DNA of 64,000 nt from Rebecca billardiae RCC1528. Taxonomy: Eukaryota > Haptophyta. The notes beneath the pieces are model-generated. The model was not told the origin of the DNA, searched no databases, and was given only the letters and a program-made list of their open reading frames with translations. Numbering within the stretch: the first letter of the stretch is position 1; every line of letters starts with the position of its first letter. Below are positions 21,961 through 33,290 of the stretch, one piece after another. Where the stretch lies: the NCBI GenBank assembly GCA_965240325.2, contig OZ251228.1, positions 2,418,001-2,482,000 on the forward strand. Reading direction: 5' to 3'. Both the position numbers and the translations under genes were made by a program.

Positions 21961-22750
21961 GGAGGGCGCGCCGCGCGCGTGGCTCGACGCGGCGCTGGGC
22001 GCGAGCGGCGGCGGCGCGGGCGCGCGCGACGAGCTGAGCGTGCGCGTGGGCATGGCCGTCTTCGAGCGCATCACGCCCGAGCAGGTCGCGCCGGACGCGC
22101 GCAGCCTCGCGCTGTGTGCGCTGCTGCACGCGCGCGCTGTGACGCCTGCGGCTTGGTGGTGGCGGCAGCTGGCGGGCGCGGCGGGCGCGGCGCTCACGGC
22201 GGAGGGCGTGGACGAGGGCGTGCGCGCGCGGCTGCACGAGTGCACGCCGGCCGAGGGCGCGCCGCCGCCGCGCGGCGCGCTCAGCGCCGTCCAGTGCCTC
22301 GCCGCGCTCGCCGAGGCGGAGGTGGCCGCGGCCGCGGCCGCGCGCGGCCGCGCGGCCGCGGCCGGCGCGGGCGAGGCCGACCTTGGGGCGTCGACGGCGG
22401 AGGGCGCGGCGCGCGTCGTGCTGGTGCGCACGGCGTTCTGGCGGCGGCTGCGCGAGCTGCGCGCCGCGGCCGCCGCCGCCGCCGCCGCCTCGAGCGGCGC
22501 CGCCGCCGCGCTCTCGGGCGCCGCCGCCACGGCGACGGCGATCGCGGCGGCGGCGAGCGGCGCGCGCGCCGGCGGCGGCGGCGCGGCCGAGCGCGCGAGG
22601 GCGGTGCGCTCGGCCTTGTTGGCGCACGGCGGCGGCGGCGGCGTGGGCGAAGCGGAGGGCCCGCCGCCGCCGGTCAGCCGCGTCATCTTCGAGCGGCTGC
22701 TCACGCTCCTCGCCTCGCACTTTGTGTACGCGGGCGGAGGCGAAGGCGAA

Positions 22751-22781
<31 letters not shown>

Positions 22782-25700
22782 TGGCGGGCGGCGCGGCGGC
22801 AGCGCATGCGCTGCCGCCCGAGCTGGCGGGCGCGCTGCGCGGCTGGCTTGCGGAGGACGGCTCGCAGCCGGGGCGCGCCGAGGCGGAGGTGCGCGCGCTC
22901 ATGCTGCACACCCTCGCCACCACGCCGCTCGACGAGCAGGGCAGCGCGGCCGCGGCCGCGGCCGAGGCGGACGCGGCCGCCGCCGCGTCCGCCGACGGCG
23001 GCGCCGCGTGCGAACACGCGCCCTCGGCGGCGTGGGAGCACGTGTGGTGCGCGGCGCTCGCGCCGGCGGCGGCGGAGGGCAGCGCGGCGGCGGCGGGCCT
23101 GCTGAACACGCTGCTCCACGGCCGCTTCGCCCGCGCGCCGCCGCAGCCCCTCCGCGCCTCGCCGCTCGCGCACACGCTCCGCGCCGCGCTGGCCAACGCG
23201 CCGCGCCGCGCGCCGCTCAGCTGGGCGGCGCAGGCGCTGCCCTTCCTCGCGGTGGCGGCGGCGGAGGTGGAGGCGCCGCGGCTGCCGACGGAGGTGGCGG
23301 GCGCGGCGCGCGAGCAGCTCGACGCGGTGCGCGCGGTGCGCGCCGCGCGCTCCGCGCGCGCCGGCGCCGGCGCCGCCTCGCTTGCCGCCGCGGCTGTGGG
23401 CGGCGTGCGCGCGGCGGTGGACTCGGCGGTGGCGGGCGCGCGCGCGGGCGCGGGCGGCGGCGGCGGCGGCGGCGGGCGGGGCTACGGCGCGCTGGGCGGG
23501 GGCGCGGACAGCAAGCGCGCGGGCCTGCTCAGCCACGAGGTGGGCGGCGGCAGCGCGCCCTCCGCCCGTCCGCACGAGCCCACCGACCTCGAGCGAGCCT
23601 CGGCCTCAGATCGAGTGCCGCTCGCGGCCGCAGACAGCGCGGCCGCGGAGCACGCCGAGGCGGCGATGGGCGACTCGTCGGAGGAGGAGGAGGAGGAGGA
23701 GGGCGTGCCCACCGAGCCGGTGGTGCAGGGCGGCGCGCCGCAGCGCGGCGCGGAGGACGGCGCCGACGCCGCGCCGTGGCGCGACGAGCCCGCGGCGGGC
23801 GGCGGCGGCGCGGGCGGCGCGGCGTGGGCGGAGGAGGAGGCTGCGGCCGCCGCCGCGGCGCGCGCGCCTGGCTCGGTGGTCTGCTCGCGCGCCGAGCTGA
23901 GCGCGTGCGGGCTGGGCACGCTGCTCGACGTGGCGCAGGCGCTGGGCAGCACGCCCGCCGCGCTGCTCGGCTGGGAAGCGTTTTGGGTCCGCTACTTTGA
24001 GGCAGAGGCGGCGGCGCCCGGGTTCCTGCCGCCGGCACTCAAAGCGGGTGTGTGCGCGTGTGTGCGCGTGTGTGCGTGTGCGTGTGTGCGTGTGTGCGCG
24101 TGTGTGCGTGTGCGTGTGTGTGCGCGTGTGCGCTCGCGGCGCGCGAGCGCGGCCGCGGGGCGCAGCCGCGGCCGGAGCGCGCCGCGCGCCGCGCGCGCAG
24201 TGCCGCGGCGTCGGTGCGCCGCTGCGCCGCCCACACCTTCCTCGCCCTCCCCGCCCCCTGCCCCGCCCCGCGCAGAGCTCTCGTCACACTTCCACCAGCT
24301 CGCGCTCGCGCACGACGGCGGCGGGCCCACGCCACAGCGCGCGCTCTTCATGCTGTACAACGCGTGCACGACGTGGGCGCAGCAGGTGCTGCCGGGGGGC
24401 GGCGCGTTCCTCAGGGTGGGCGGCGGCGGGCGCGCGGCGGACGCGCCGCGCGCCCGCCGCGCCCACTCGCCATTCGGCGCGTGGCTGCTCGGCCAGCTGC
24501 CGCCGCCGTACGCGCCGCTCGGCGCGGACGGCGGCGGCGCCGCCGCGTCAGGCGGTGCGAGCGCCGCCGCGCCGCCGCCGCCGCCCGACGCCGCCGCGCT
24601 CGCCGCCGAGCGCGCGTCTCGGCAGCGGGACGCGCGCGCGGCCGCGGTCGCCGCCGCGGTCGCCGAGGGCGGCGTGAGCGAGGAGGACGCGGCGGCGATC
24701 GCCGCGGCGCTCGAGGAGGCGGAGGCGGAGGCGGAGGCGGAGGCGGAGGCGGAGGCGGAGGCGGAGGCGGAGGCGGAGGCGGAGGCGGAGGCGGAGGCGG
24801 AGGCGGAGGAGGGCGGCGCGTCCGAGCAGCGGAGGCGGCAGCAGCATGGAGCGCGCACGGCCAGCAGCGGCGGCGGCGGCGGCGGCGCGGAGGGCTGGGC
24901 GCACGCGGACGCGGAGGCGTGCCTGGCCGAGCTTCTGCCGCCGCCGCTCCCGCCGCCGGAGCCGCACGAGCTGGCGATGGGGCCGGGGCAGCAGGAGGCG
25001 TGGGAGGCGCGCCCGCGGCGGATGGCGCGGCTGTGCGCGCTCGTTCGGCGGCGCGCCGCGAGGCGCGCGGCGGCGCGCGGCGCGCGCGGCCGCGGCGGCG
25101 CGGCGCTGATCGAGCTCGGAGGCGGCGGGGAGAACCTAGGCGGGGAGAGCGCGGCGCGCGAGGCGTCGATGGGCGACACAGACGAGGAGGAGGAGGAGGA
25201 GGAGGACGACGACGACGACGACGACAATGACGACGACGACGACGACGAGGAGGAGGAGGAGGAGGAGGAGGAGGGCGATGAGGGCGCCTCTGCGCCCGCC
25301 TCCGCGCGCGCCCGCCGCTCCCCGTGGTCCGGCCTCCGCGCGGACGGCGCCGAGTTTGCGGACGCGTGCGCTCTGATCGAGGCGCTGGACGCGCAGTACC
25401 TGCGGCTCGTGCGCCGCCTCAACCTGAACCGCACCGAGGCGCAGCCCGCGCGCGTGGCGGTGCGGCGCACCGACGGGCTGTGCTGCGAGCAGCCCGTCAC
25501 GTTTGTGGTGCCGCGCACGGCCATCGTGCCAGGCCCTGAGCACGTGCGGCACGCGCTGCAGGCGAACCGCGCGCTGTTCGCGTCTGCGCACAGCCGGCTG
25601 CACGGCAGCACGCGCGCGCTCGCGCTCTCGGCCGCGCTGCTCGCCGAGGCGCCGAGGGCGCTGCGCGCACCCGACGCCGACGGCGCCGCCGACGGCGCCG

Positions 25701-26419
25701 CCGTCGACGGCGGCGGCGCGGCCGGCGGCGGCGGCGGCGCGGCCGGCGGCGGCGCCATCTCGGAGGCGGAGGGCGCGGAGCTCTTCTTCGAGCTGCTGCC
25801 GCTGGCGCTCTCCCACGACCTGCCGCCCTCCGTGGCCGGGCTGGCGCAGGGCGTGCGCGAGCTGCTCTCGTCGCTCGGCAGGCGGCACGTGGCGGGGCGG
25901 GCGCGGCTGCAGCCGAGGCTGCTTCGTGCGCTGCTGCGCGCGCGCGCCGTGCCGCCGCCCGCCGAGCGCGCGGCGCACGCGGGGCGGCTGCTAGCGGCGG
26001 AGGCGGCGGAGGAGGCGGAGGCGGCCGCGCGCGCGCGACCGTGGCACATGCCGCCCGCGGACGCGCACCTCGGCGCGCCGCCGCCGCCCGCGCCGACGCC
26101 GTCGGCCGCGCTCGCGCCGCCGCCGCCCGCCGCGCCGACGCCCGCCGACGCCGCCGCGGCCGCGGCCGCGGCCGCGCGCGGCGGCGCGTGCGGCGGCGCG
26201 ACGGGCGCGGCCGACGGCGCGCCGGCGTGCGGCGCGCGCGCCTCGGCGCGCGCGCCTGCGCCTCGGCGCTCGGGCGAGCTCGGCGCCTCGCTGCTCGAGG
26301 CGGGCGGCGAGGAGGGCCATCCGGCGCGCGCGGGCGCGGGCGCGAGCGCGTCGGGCTGCCCCCGTCTGGCGCGCACCCGCCTCAGCAGCCGCAGCCGCCG
26401 CAGCAGCAGCCGCAGCCGC

Positions 26420-26452
<33 letters not shown>

Positions 26453-26959
26453 TCGTCGCGCGGCAGGAGACGCACTGCCTCTGCCCGCGCTGCAGCGCGC
26501 GGCTGCTCGTGCCCGGTGGCGCGGCGCGCGTGCAGTGCCCGCAGTGCCGCACGGTGATGCAGGTGGGCGCGCCCGGCGGCGGCCATGCTGCGCCGCAGCC
26601 GCAGCCCTTCCAGGCGGCCTGCCCCGAGTGCGCGGCGAAGCTGCTCGTGCCGGCGGGCGCGCCGCGCGTGCAGTGCCCGCGCTGCCGCGCCGTGCTGCAC
26701 GCGCGGCCGGCCGAGCGCGCGCTCTCGCGCGAGCCGCCGCCCGCGCCGCCGCCGCAGCCGCCGGCGTCCGCGTTTGGCGGCGGCGCGCCCGCGCCGGGCG
26801 GCGCGCAGCCGGCGGGCTACGCGCCGCCGCTCCCGCCGCTGCCCGCCGCGCCGTCGGCAGCCGGCGGCGCCGCCGCCTCCGGTGCGGAGGGCGAGGGCGG
26901 GCGCCTGGGGCTCGACTGGCTGCGAGGCACACTCAGCCCGGCGCTGCTGCTGCGCGCAC

Positions 26960-26991
<32 letters not shown>

Positions 26992-27985
26992 AGCGGCACA
27001 GCGGGCGGCGGCACGCGCGCGGGGCTGTTGCGCTACCTGCGGCTGCTGCGCGCGTTCGCGCGCGCGCCGCTCGAGCACCTGACGCGCGCCGACCTCGAGC
27101 TGCTCCTCTCCTCGTTTGCGACGGACGCGCTGCCGGCGGCGCTGCCCGCGCGGCCGGGCGACGCGCGGCGCGAGCTGGCGGCGGACGGAGGCGCGCTTGA
27201 GGGCGCGCTGGGCGGCGCGCTGAGCGCGCTCGGCGCGCAGCCCGCGCTCACGCCCGCGTGCGAGCGGCTGTGCACGATGCTGGCCCGCCGCGCGTTCCCC
27301 GACTACGTGCGCGTCGTCCTGCGCGCCGCGCTCGACGGCGCGCGGCTCGCGGCCGCCGCCGAGCGCGAGCGCGCGGACGCGGCGCGCGCCGGCGGCGCGG
27401 AGGGCGCGGGCGCGGCGGCGGCGCGCGAGCCGGCGCGCGCGGCGTGGGACGAAGTGTACTGCAAGAGCGTGCCGTACGAGCAGCTGAGCGCGGCGCACGC
27501 GAGCGCGCTGCTGCACGACGTGGCGGCCGCCCTGCCGCTGCCGGGCGCGCACGCCGCGGCCGCCGTGCGCGTGTGCAGCCGCCTGCTCCTCGACTCGCCC
27601 GCGGCGCTCGCGGAGCTGCGCGCGGTGGCGCGCGGCGCCGAGGCGGCGGTGGCGCGCGGCGGGGCGGAGGCCGAGGAGGGCGAGGCGGACGCGCGGAGCG
27701 AGGGCTCTGGCGGCCTCGCCGCCGAGGCCGACGACGCCGCCAACGCCAACAACACCAACCACGAGCACGATGCGGGCGCGGGCGCGGACGCGGGCGCCGC
27801 CAGCGCCAGTGCCACCGCGCCCGCTCCTCCGCCTGAGCTCGGGGGCGGCGCCAAGGGCAGCGCACAGGGCGCGGAGGCGTCCGAGGGCGTGTGGGCCGAG
27901 TTCGTCGCGCTCTTCCTCGCCGCGCTCGCGCCGCTCCCCGCACGTGCGCACGCGCCCGCCGCGTCCGAGCCCGGCGGCGGGAGCG

Positions 27986-28026
<41 letters not shown>

Positions 28027-29129
28027 CCGAGCGGGTGCGGCTCCGTGAGTGCTGTGCTGCCTCCGCTGCTCACGCTGCTGCGCTCGCTCGTGCGCGAGTG
28101 CGGCGAGGGGCTGATGGACAGCGTGTGGTACCTGGCGGCGGAGATGCTCGCGCCGAGGGCGGCGGTCGAGCTGCGCGCCGCGCCGCGCGCGCGCGCGCTC
28201 ATCTCCGCCGAGCTGTGCGCGCTGCCCTGGCACGCGCTTAGCGCGCACCGCGGCCGCGACGGCGCGTTCTGCGCAGGGCTGCGCGCGCTGCTGGAGCCGT
28301 TCCCTGCGCTGGCAGCGGAGGTCTTCGCGCGGCTGGCGTGGCGCCCGTTCTTCGAGGGCGTGGCGCAGGGGCGCGTGGACGGGTGCTGCCTCGCCGAGCT
28401 CCTCCCCGTCGCGCTCTCCGCGCACATCGGCGCGGCGGGCGCGCTGGGCGCTCCATCGCTGCAGCTGCTGTTTGGGACAGCCGCCGCCGAGTTTGGCGCG
28501 GCCGCGGCCGCGGGCGGCGGCGCCGACGCGCGCGGCGGCGGCGGCGAAGGCGGTGTGCAGGCTGGCGGCGCGGAGGCGGGGGCGGGGCTCTCGGCCTCGG
28601 CGCTCGTCGAGCTGCACGCCGCCGCCTTCGCCCGCCTCCCCGCCGCCGCCCTCGGCCGCGCCTTCGACGGGCGCACGCTCTTCCGAGCGCTCGCGCGCGC
28701 GCGCGGCGCGGACGAGCCGAGCGCGCGCGTGCTCGCGTGCGCGCGGCTGCTGTCGCGCGTGGCGGAGTCGCTCGGCGCGGCGGGCGTGGCGGCGGTGGTC
28801 GCGCAGGAGGTGGCCTCGCTGCTGTGGACCACGCTCTCCGCGCACGGACGCAGCTACCACCTGCCCGCGCACGCGCACGTCGAGCTGCTCGCGCGCTGCC
28901 TTGTGCCCGCGGTCCGAGCGGGCACGGCCGCGGCCGCGGCGCGCGCCGCCGCGGCCGGCGGCGGCGCGGCCGCGAGCGCGCCGCCCGGCGCCGAGGGCGC
29001 GGCCGGCGCGGAGGGCGCGGCGGCGGAGGACGACGGCCCTGCGCACGCGGTGCTGCTGCAGTGCCTCCTGGCGTGCGCGCACCCCACGCCCGCCCTCTGC
29101 CTCGTCGAGGGCCAGCTCGAGTTTGGATG

Positions 29130-29164
<35 letters not shown>

Positions 29165-30959
29165 GCGGCGGCCGAGCGGTGCTGCCGACGGCGGCGGCGA
29201 CGGCGGCGCCCGCTGAGCCCGGCGCGGCGGAGGCGGAGGCGGAGGCGGCGCGCGCCGCGGCGTACAGCCAGCTCGCGAGCAAGTGCGCCGGCATCGTCGC
29301 GCAGTGCGTGAGCGGCGGCTCCGCCACGCTCGCCCTCGGCGTGCTGCGGTGCGCGCCGCTGTCTCTGAGCTCTGAGCGCGCAAGCTGTGCGCTGTGCGAG
29401 GCGGCACTCCAGGTGTGCGTGCGTGTGCGCGCGTGTGCGCGTGTGCGTGCGGTGCACGCCGACCCGCCGTGCGTGCGCCCCGCCGTCGCGTGCGCCCGCG
29501 CGCACACGCGCACGCACGTGCGCGCGGCGTGCACTGCACGCGCTGCGTACACACGCCGCTGCTGGCACGCACACGCACGCACGCACGCACAAACGCACAC
29601 ACGCACGCGCGCACACACGCACGCGCGCCGCCCCCGCGCGCGGCACGCGCCGCCGCAGGCGTATCTCACGCACACCGCCATCGAGATGGCCGCGCACGCG
29701 CCAGCCGGCGCGTCCGCGCCCGCCGACCGCGCCGCCGACCGCGCGGCGCTGCTCGAGCCGCCGCTGCGTGCGATCGGCGCGCTCTCGCAGAGCGCGGTGC
29801 GCGCGCGCGCCGCCGAGCGTGCCGCGCGCGCGTGCCGCGCGCGCGGCGCCGCGCGCGCGTGCGCCGTGGGCCGGCCGTGCGCGTGCGCGTGCGCACGGCG
29901 GGGCAGCGCGGGCGGCGCGCCCCGCCGCGCGCGCGCGCTCGCTCGCTCACGCGCGCTCGCCCCCGCGCCCCCGGCGTGCCACGTTGCGCTCGGCGCCGCG
30001 CTTCGCCCCGGCCGTGCTGCGTGCCGCCGCCGCCGGTGCCGCCGCCGCCGCCGCTGCGGGGCCGCGGCTGCGGGGCGCGCAGGCGGACCGACTGGTGCTG
30101 GCGTGCGTCGAGCAAGGCACACCGCTCACCTTCTGGCTGCTGATGGCGCGGCAGGTGTGCGCAGCGGCGGCACGCGCGCGCGCGCGGCCGCGCGCCGCGG
30201 GCGTCGCCGACACCGCGGCGCGCGCGCGCTCACGCGCTGCCGCCGCCGCTGCTGCTGCTGCGCGCGCCGCGCGCCCAGGCGCGCGCCCTCGGCCGCGCGG
30301 ACTCCGCGCGCGCCATGGCCGTGGCCGCGGCGTCCGTGCGCGCGGCCGCGCGGCTGCAGCCGCCCGCCGCGCGCCCCTTCGATGTGCTGCCCGCCTGGTT
30401 CGCCGCCCTCGAGTTGATCGGCGCGGAGGGCTGGGCGGCGGGCGCGCCCGCCGCCAAGCAGTGCGCGGCAGCGCTCGCGAGGCACGTGCGCGCGGCCGCG
30501 CGGCTCGCGGCGGACGGGACTGGGAGCGGCGGCCGCGGGGCCGGTGGCGGCGGAGGCGGCGGCGGCGGCGGGCTGAGCGCGCTATGGGAGGCCACCGCCG
30601 CCGCGGCCGACGCCGGCGGCGGCGGTGGCGGCGGCGGCGGCGGCGCGCAGCCGTCCGCCCCGCTCCGTCTGGCGGCGCGCGTGCTGCTGCTGCTGCTCGC
30701 CCAGCTGAGCGAGGACGCGGAGAAGGGCGTGCGCGGCGGCGCGGGGCGGCCCTTCGTGCTGGCGAGCGGCGGCGCGGAGGCCAGGGCGCAGGCGCACGCG
30801 CTCGTCGGCTGCGCGCGCGCAGACGCGTACAGGCACGCGCCGCGCCCCTTCTTCAGCCCGCTCGAGGCGATGATTGCGCGGCCGTGCACGCTCGCCGAGT
30901 GGCGCGCGCACGCGCTCGGCACGCTCTTCCCGATGGCGCTCTACCTGCCGCTCCTCTGA
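19924..30959 (+). CDS. EPG5: EPG5-like autophagy tethering protein, very long, with inserted tandem LSD1-type zinc fingers
   Basis: Exons 19924-19998, 20117-24047, 24276-29412, 29659-29796, 30083-30154 and 30279-30959 (donors GTGCGC or GTGTGY, all CAG acceptors), about 3,340 aa against ~2,580 in human EPG5. Matches to that family, recalled and compared by eye, occur in the right order: the N-terminal W-F-x-K-H..G-x-C block (~residues 39-60), the LLGWEAFWVRYFEAE and LSSHFHQLALAHDG blocks, LFMLYNACTTW followed by LPPPYAPL, LNRTEAQPARVAVRR with EQPVTFVV, AELFFELLPLALSHDLPPSV, ELCALPWHALS, and the final ~90 residues ending TLFPMALYLPLL. Human EPG5 tethers autophagosomes to late endosomes/lysosomes as a Rab7 effector. 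Unlike human EPG5 it carries two LSD1-type zinc ribbons (26476-26700), long Gly/Ala runs, a Glu-Ala run and an acidic run. The open frame changes once, between about 26300 and 26386, without a convincing intron. A further 69-nt intron (21247-21315, GTACGA..CAG) is possible. Confidence 0.72.
24717..24808. repeat. (GGAGGC)n hexanucleotide repeat inside EPG5 coding sequence
   Basis: About 15 GGAGGC/GGCGGA units encode an uninterrupted Glu-Ala alternation, predicted to be helical. Such an array is prone to length change by slippage, always in steps of two codons. Confidence 0.95.
25183..25275. repeat. GAG/GAC trinucleotide tract inside EPG5 coding sequence
   Basis: Runs of GAG, GAC and again GAG codons encode about 30 consecutive acidic residues with one Asn. 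In-frame trinucleotide repeat. Confidence 0.95.
26476..26700 (+). other. Two tandem LSD1-type zinc-ribbon motifs within EPG5
   Basis: Two CxxCxxxLLxPxGAxxVQCxxCxxV motifs lie about 45 residues apart: CPRCSARLLVPGGAARVQC followed by PQCRTV, and CPECAAKLLVPAGAPRVQC followed by PRCRAV. This spacing is that of the plant LSD1/LOL zinc finger, where the four Cys bind zinc. They sit in a Gln/Pro- and Gly-rich linker, between the conserved blocks around SHDLPPSV and ELCALPWHALS. Confidence 0.8.
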
Positions 30960-31403
30960 GCGAGTAGCATGCAGCGCGAGGCGGCGGCCGAGGCTTGAGG
31001 GCTCGCGCACCCGGCTACTTGGGCAGCACCGAGCACGCTGCACGTGCGTGACCGCCGTGGCCGCGGGCCCAGTGCGGTCATGCGCACGGCCTCAGCCTGG
31101 CAACGGAGCTGGCGCACCGAACCGGCCGTCGGCCGATGACCGCGATGCTGAGTGATCATCATCAGCAGCAGCAGCATCAAGCATCATGGCAGTGCCATTC
31201 ATGGCCGGTCGCCTGCGTCAGTCAGGCGTCAGGTCCCGGCGCGCAGAATCATGAGTATTATTATAAATAGCTGTGATGCGTATTTATTTAATTAGTTATA
31301 ATAATTATTGTTATATATATATATATACCCGAGCTACTAGTCGTCCATCCCTACATACGTACGATGACTCTTTTCGGCGGTCCATGAGCGCCTATACTAA
31401 TAT

Positions 31404-31466
<63 letters not shown>

Positions 31467-32027
31467 ACTGTTAAAGTGTCCGGCGTCGCGACTGACGTAC
31501 AGGCCCTGCGTGCTTTCTGTCTGACGGCGGAACCTTAGCTTATCAGCGGGCTAAGGCTCGGCCCAATAATCTCCAACACGACAGCGTAGTTATAATATTC
31601 CCTTTGGAAGGCACTGATGGACGAGTGTTATATATATAATACATGTGTTGCTTTCCGAGTGCGATGCCGATGGGCGGGCTGTCCACAGTGGAGTGGTGTC
31701 AGGGCACTATGTGTGTCGGTCAGTGGTTTGAGGTTGGGTGGGGGTGGTGGTTGGTTGGGGGCTGGCCAGGGTAGGGCTGGAGGCTTCGGCCGCCAGTCTG
31801 ATCACCCGGAGCCCGTTATTATAAAGGGGAATTTATTAGTCGCCAAAGTCGCAGAGACGCAAACAGCTGTAGGCTCTCTGAAGTAGGGCATTCATGATGA
31901 ACGAATCAATGCTGGGTGGGGGTGAGGGTTGGTACTTGGTTGGGGGCTGGCCAGGGTAGGGCTGGAGGCTTCGGCCACCAGTCTGATCATCACCCGGAGC
32001 CCGTTATAAAGGGGAATTTGTTAAAGG
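30960..32027. other. Intergenic region with (AG)n tract and a direct repeat
   Basis: About 1.07 kb with no supported gene. An (AG)n microsatellite occupies 31405-31463. A ~110-bp unit rich in GGTTGGTTGGGGGCTGGCC occurs at 31733-31843 and again at 31912-32022, the second copy having small deletions; both end in a GGAATTT(A/G)TTA motif. The repeated TTGG/GGGG runs could form G-rich structures. Confidence 0.6.
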
Positions 32028-32130
32028 TGCATCTAATCTCCCGTAACGGGTGCGAGGGGTGCTCGACCGTGTCGCAGAGCGACCCGCCGGCCGCTACAGG
32101 GCCATTAGAAGGCGGTGCAATCAATGTGTA
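32028..32130 (+). mobile_element. Minimal copy of the dispersed foldback family (both ends, no interior)
   Basis: It starts GGTGCATCTAATCTCCCGTA, like 43395, and ends in the block CGCAGAGCGACCCGCCGGCC...GGCCATTAGAAGGCGGTG, shared with 44408-44455 and 55327-55373. The ~900 bp found between these ends at 43.4-44.4 kb are missing. This suggests a deletion derivative of the same element. Confidence 0.55.
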
Positions 32131-32707
32131 ATCAAGATAAGGGGTTAAGCCACTATAACTGTCAGGCAGCGCCATCGTGCCGGCGTGCCCACGGCCCACG
32201 TGCGCGAATTTGTGCGACATTCACAGCGACGAGGTCGCGGTCCCCGGCCGCTCCGACGCGCTCTTGACTTCCGCGTGGGACGTGCGGAGGTCAAGAACCC
32301 ATCCTACTCGTCGACGGTGCCGACCTCGCCGCCCTGAATGTCGCACAAATTTGAGATTGGCACCTCGCGCGTGCAGGCCGCGACACGCATGCCAGGTCCG
32401 CGCGGCGCTCTGTGGGCAAGCGAGCCAAGGGGCGCAGCGAGTCCGGTGCGGCTGTCGTACGGGTCGAGCGCGAGCGCCGAGTCGCAGCCGCGCGCGCGCC
32501 GCGCCGCTGGCGCCGGGTCGCCCGGGGGAGAAGGCGCAGCTGCAGTGCTCCTCTGCCATCACGCGATCCGCCGGCAGAAAGACCAGACTTTGCGCCCAGT
32601 TTTGACCAAAACGATGGGGTTTTATCTCCGCGCGATCTGGGTAACCTGACAGTTATAGTGGCTCGGCCCTTTACTGCTGATGAAAACCAAGTGCTTCGAT
32701 CCCAGTA
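32131..32707. other. Intergenic flank of the large foldback structure
   Basis: No supported gene. A ~19-bp inverted repeat (GAATTTGTGCGACATTCAC, 32205-32224, against 32333-32352) surrounds ~110 bp. Short open frames here are Arg/Ala-rich and not convincing. Confidence 0.45.
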
Positions 32708-33290
32708 AGGTCTGGCGTTTGCCACTGGCGACTGCACACGGCAACAGGGGCGTTTGCGCCCTGTTGTCGTGTGCACACTGGGGCGCAAAAGGGGTCACCC
32801 TCAGGGGGTTTCGCACTGCTGTTGCCGTGTGCACCGGCCCGCTGTGGCCGTGCACACGGCAACAGGGCGCAAACGGCCCTGTTGCCGTGTGCAGGCGTGC
32901 ATGGCTTGCGATGGCAGCCAGCCGTCAGCAGGGCGCCACGCCCACTGTTCGTTGGTAGGCTGGCCCGATGGCGTCGCGGAGCTCACGCGTACGGGGGAGG
33001 AGGGCATCGACGAGGAGACGACCAAGGGCGAGAAGCAGCAGGGGGCACGCAGCACGGGGCTCGGAGCATGCCGCGAGCACGCGTGCCTCCACACCGTCGC
33101 ACATCAACCTTGCTCGTAGCTGTGCGCTGTGCTGCCACTCATCTCACCATCGCCCATGCTACGGGCGCGGCCGGGTGGTGGGCATCTACCTGTCGGCGCA
33201 GCACTGGCACCGGTGGTCGCCAGACACTCCTCGACTTGCTCTGCGCGTCACAGCAAGGAGACGGCAGCGGCACAGCTGTGTGAGCTCGCA
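32708..33290 (+). repeat. Left terminal inverted repeat with internal hairpins
   Basis: Nearly identical to the reverse complement of 38560-39138. It begins AGGTCTGGCGTTTGCCACTG and contains several copies of GCACACGGCAACAGGG in both orientations (32731-32915), which can pair into local hairpins. A frame of over 100 codons (32968-33290) is kept in both arms, but it is Arg/Ser-rich with no recognised domain. Confidence 0.9.

Noticed and set aside
20959-24000. 1,013-codon plus-strand frame in another phase
   Set aside because: Almost pure Arg/Gly/Ala, overlapping the EPG5 frame; a composition artefact.
23992-29697. 1,901-codon minus-strand frame
   Set aside because: Antisense shadow of EPG5. 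It is made of Arg/Ala runs, and the plus strand carries ordered family motifs and splice sites.
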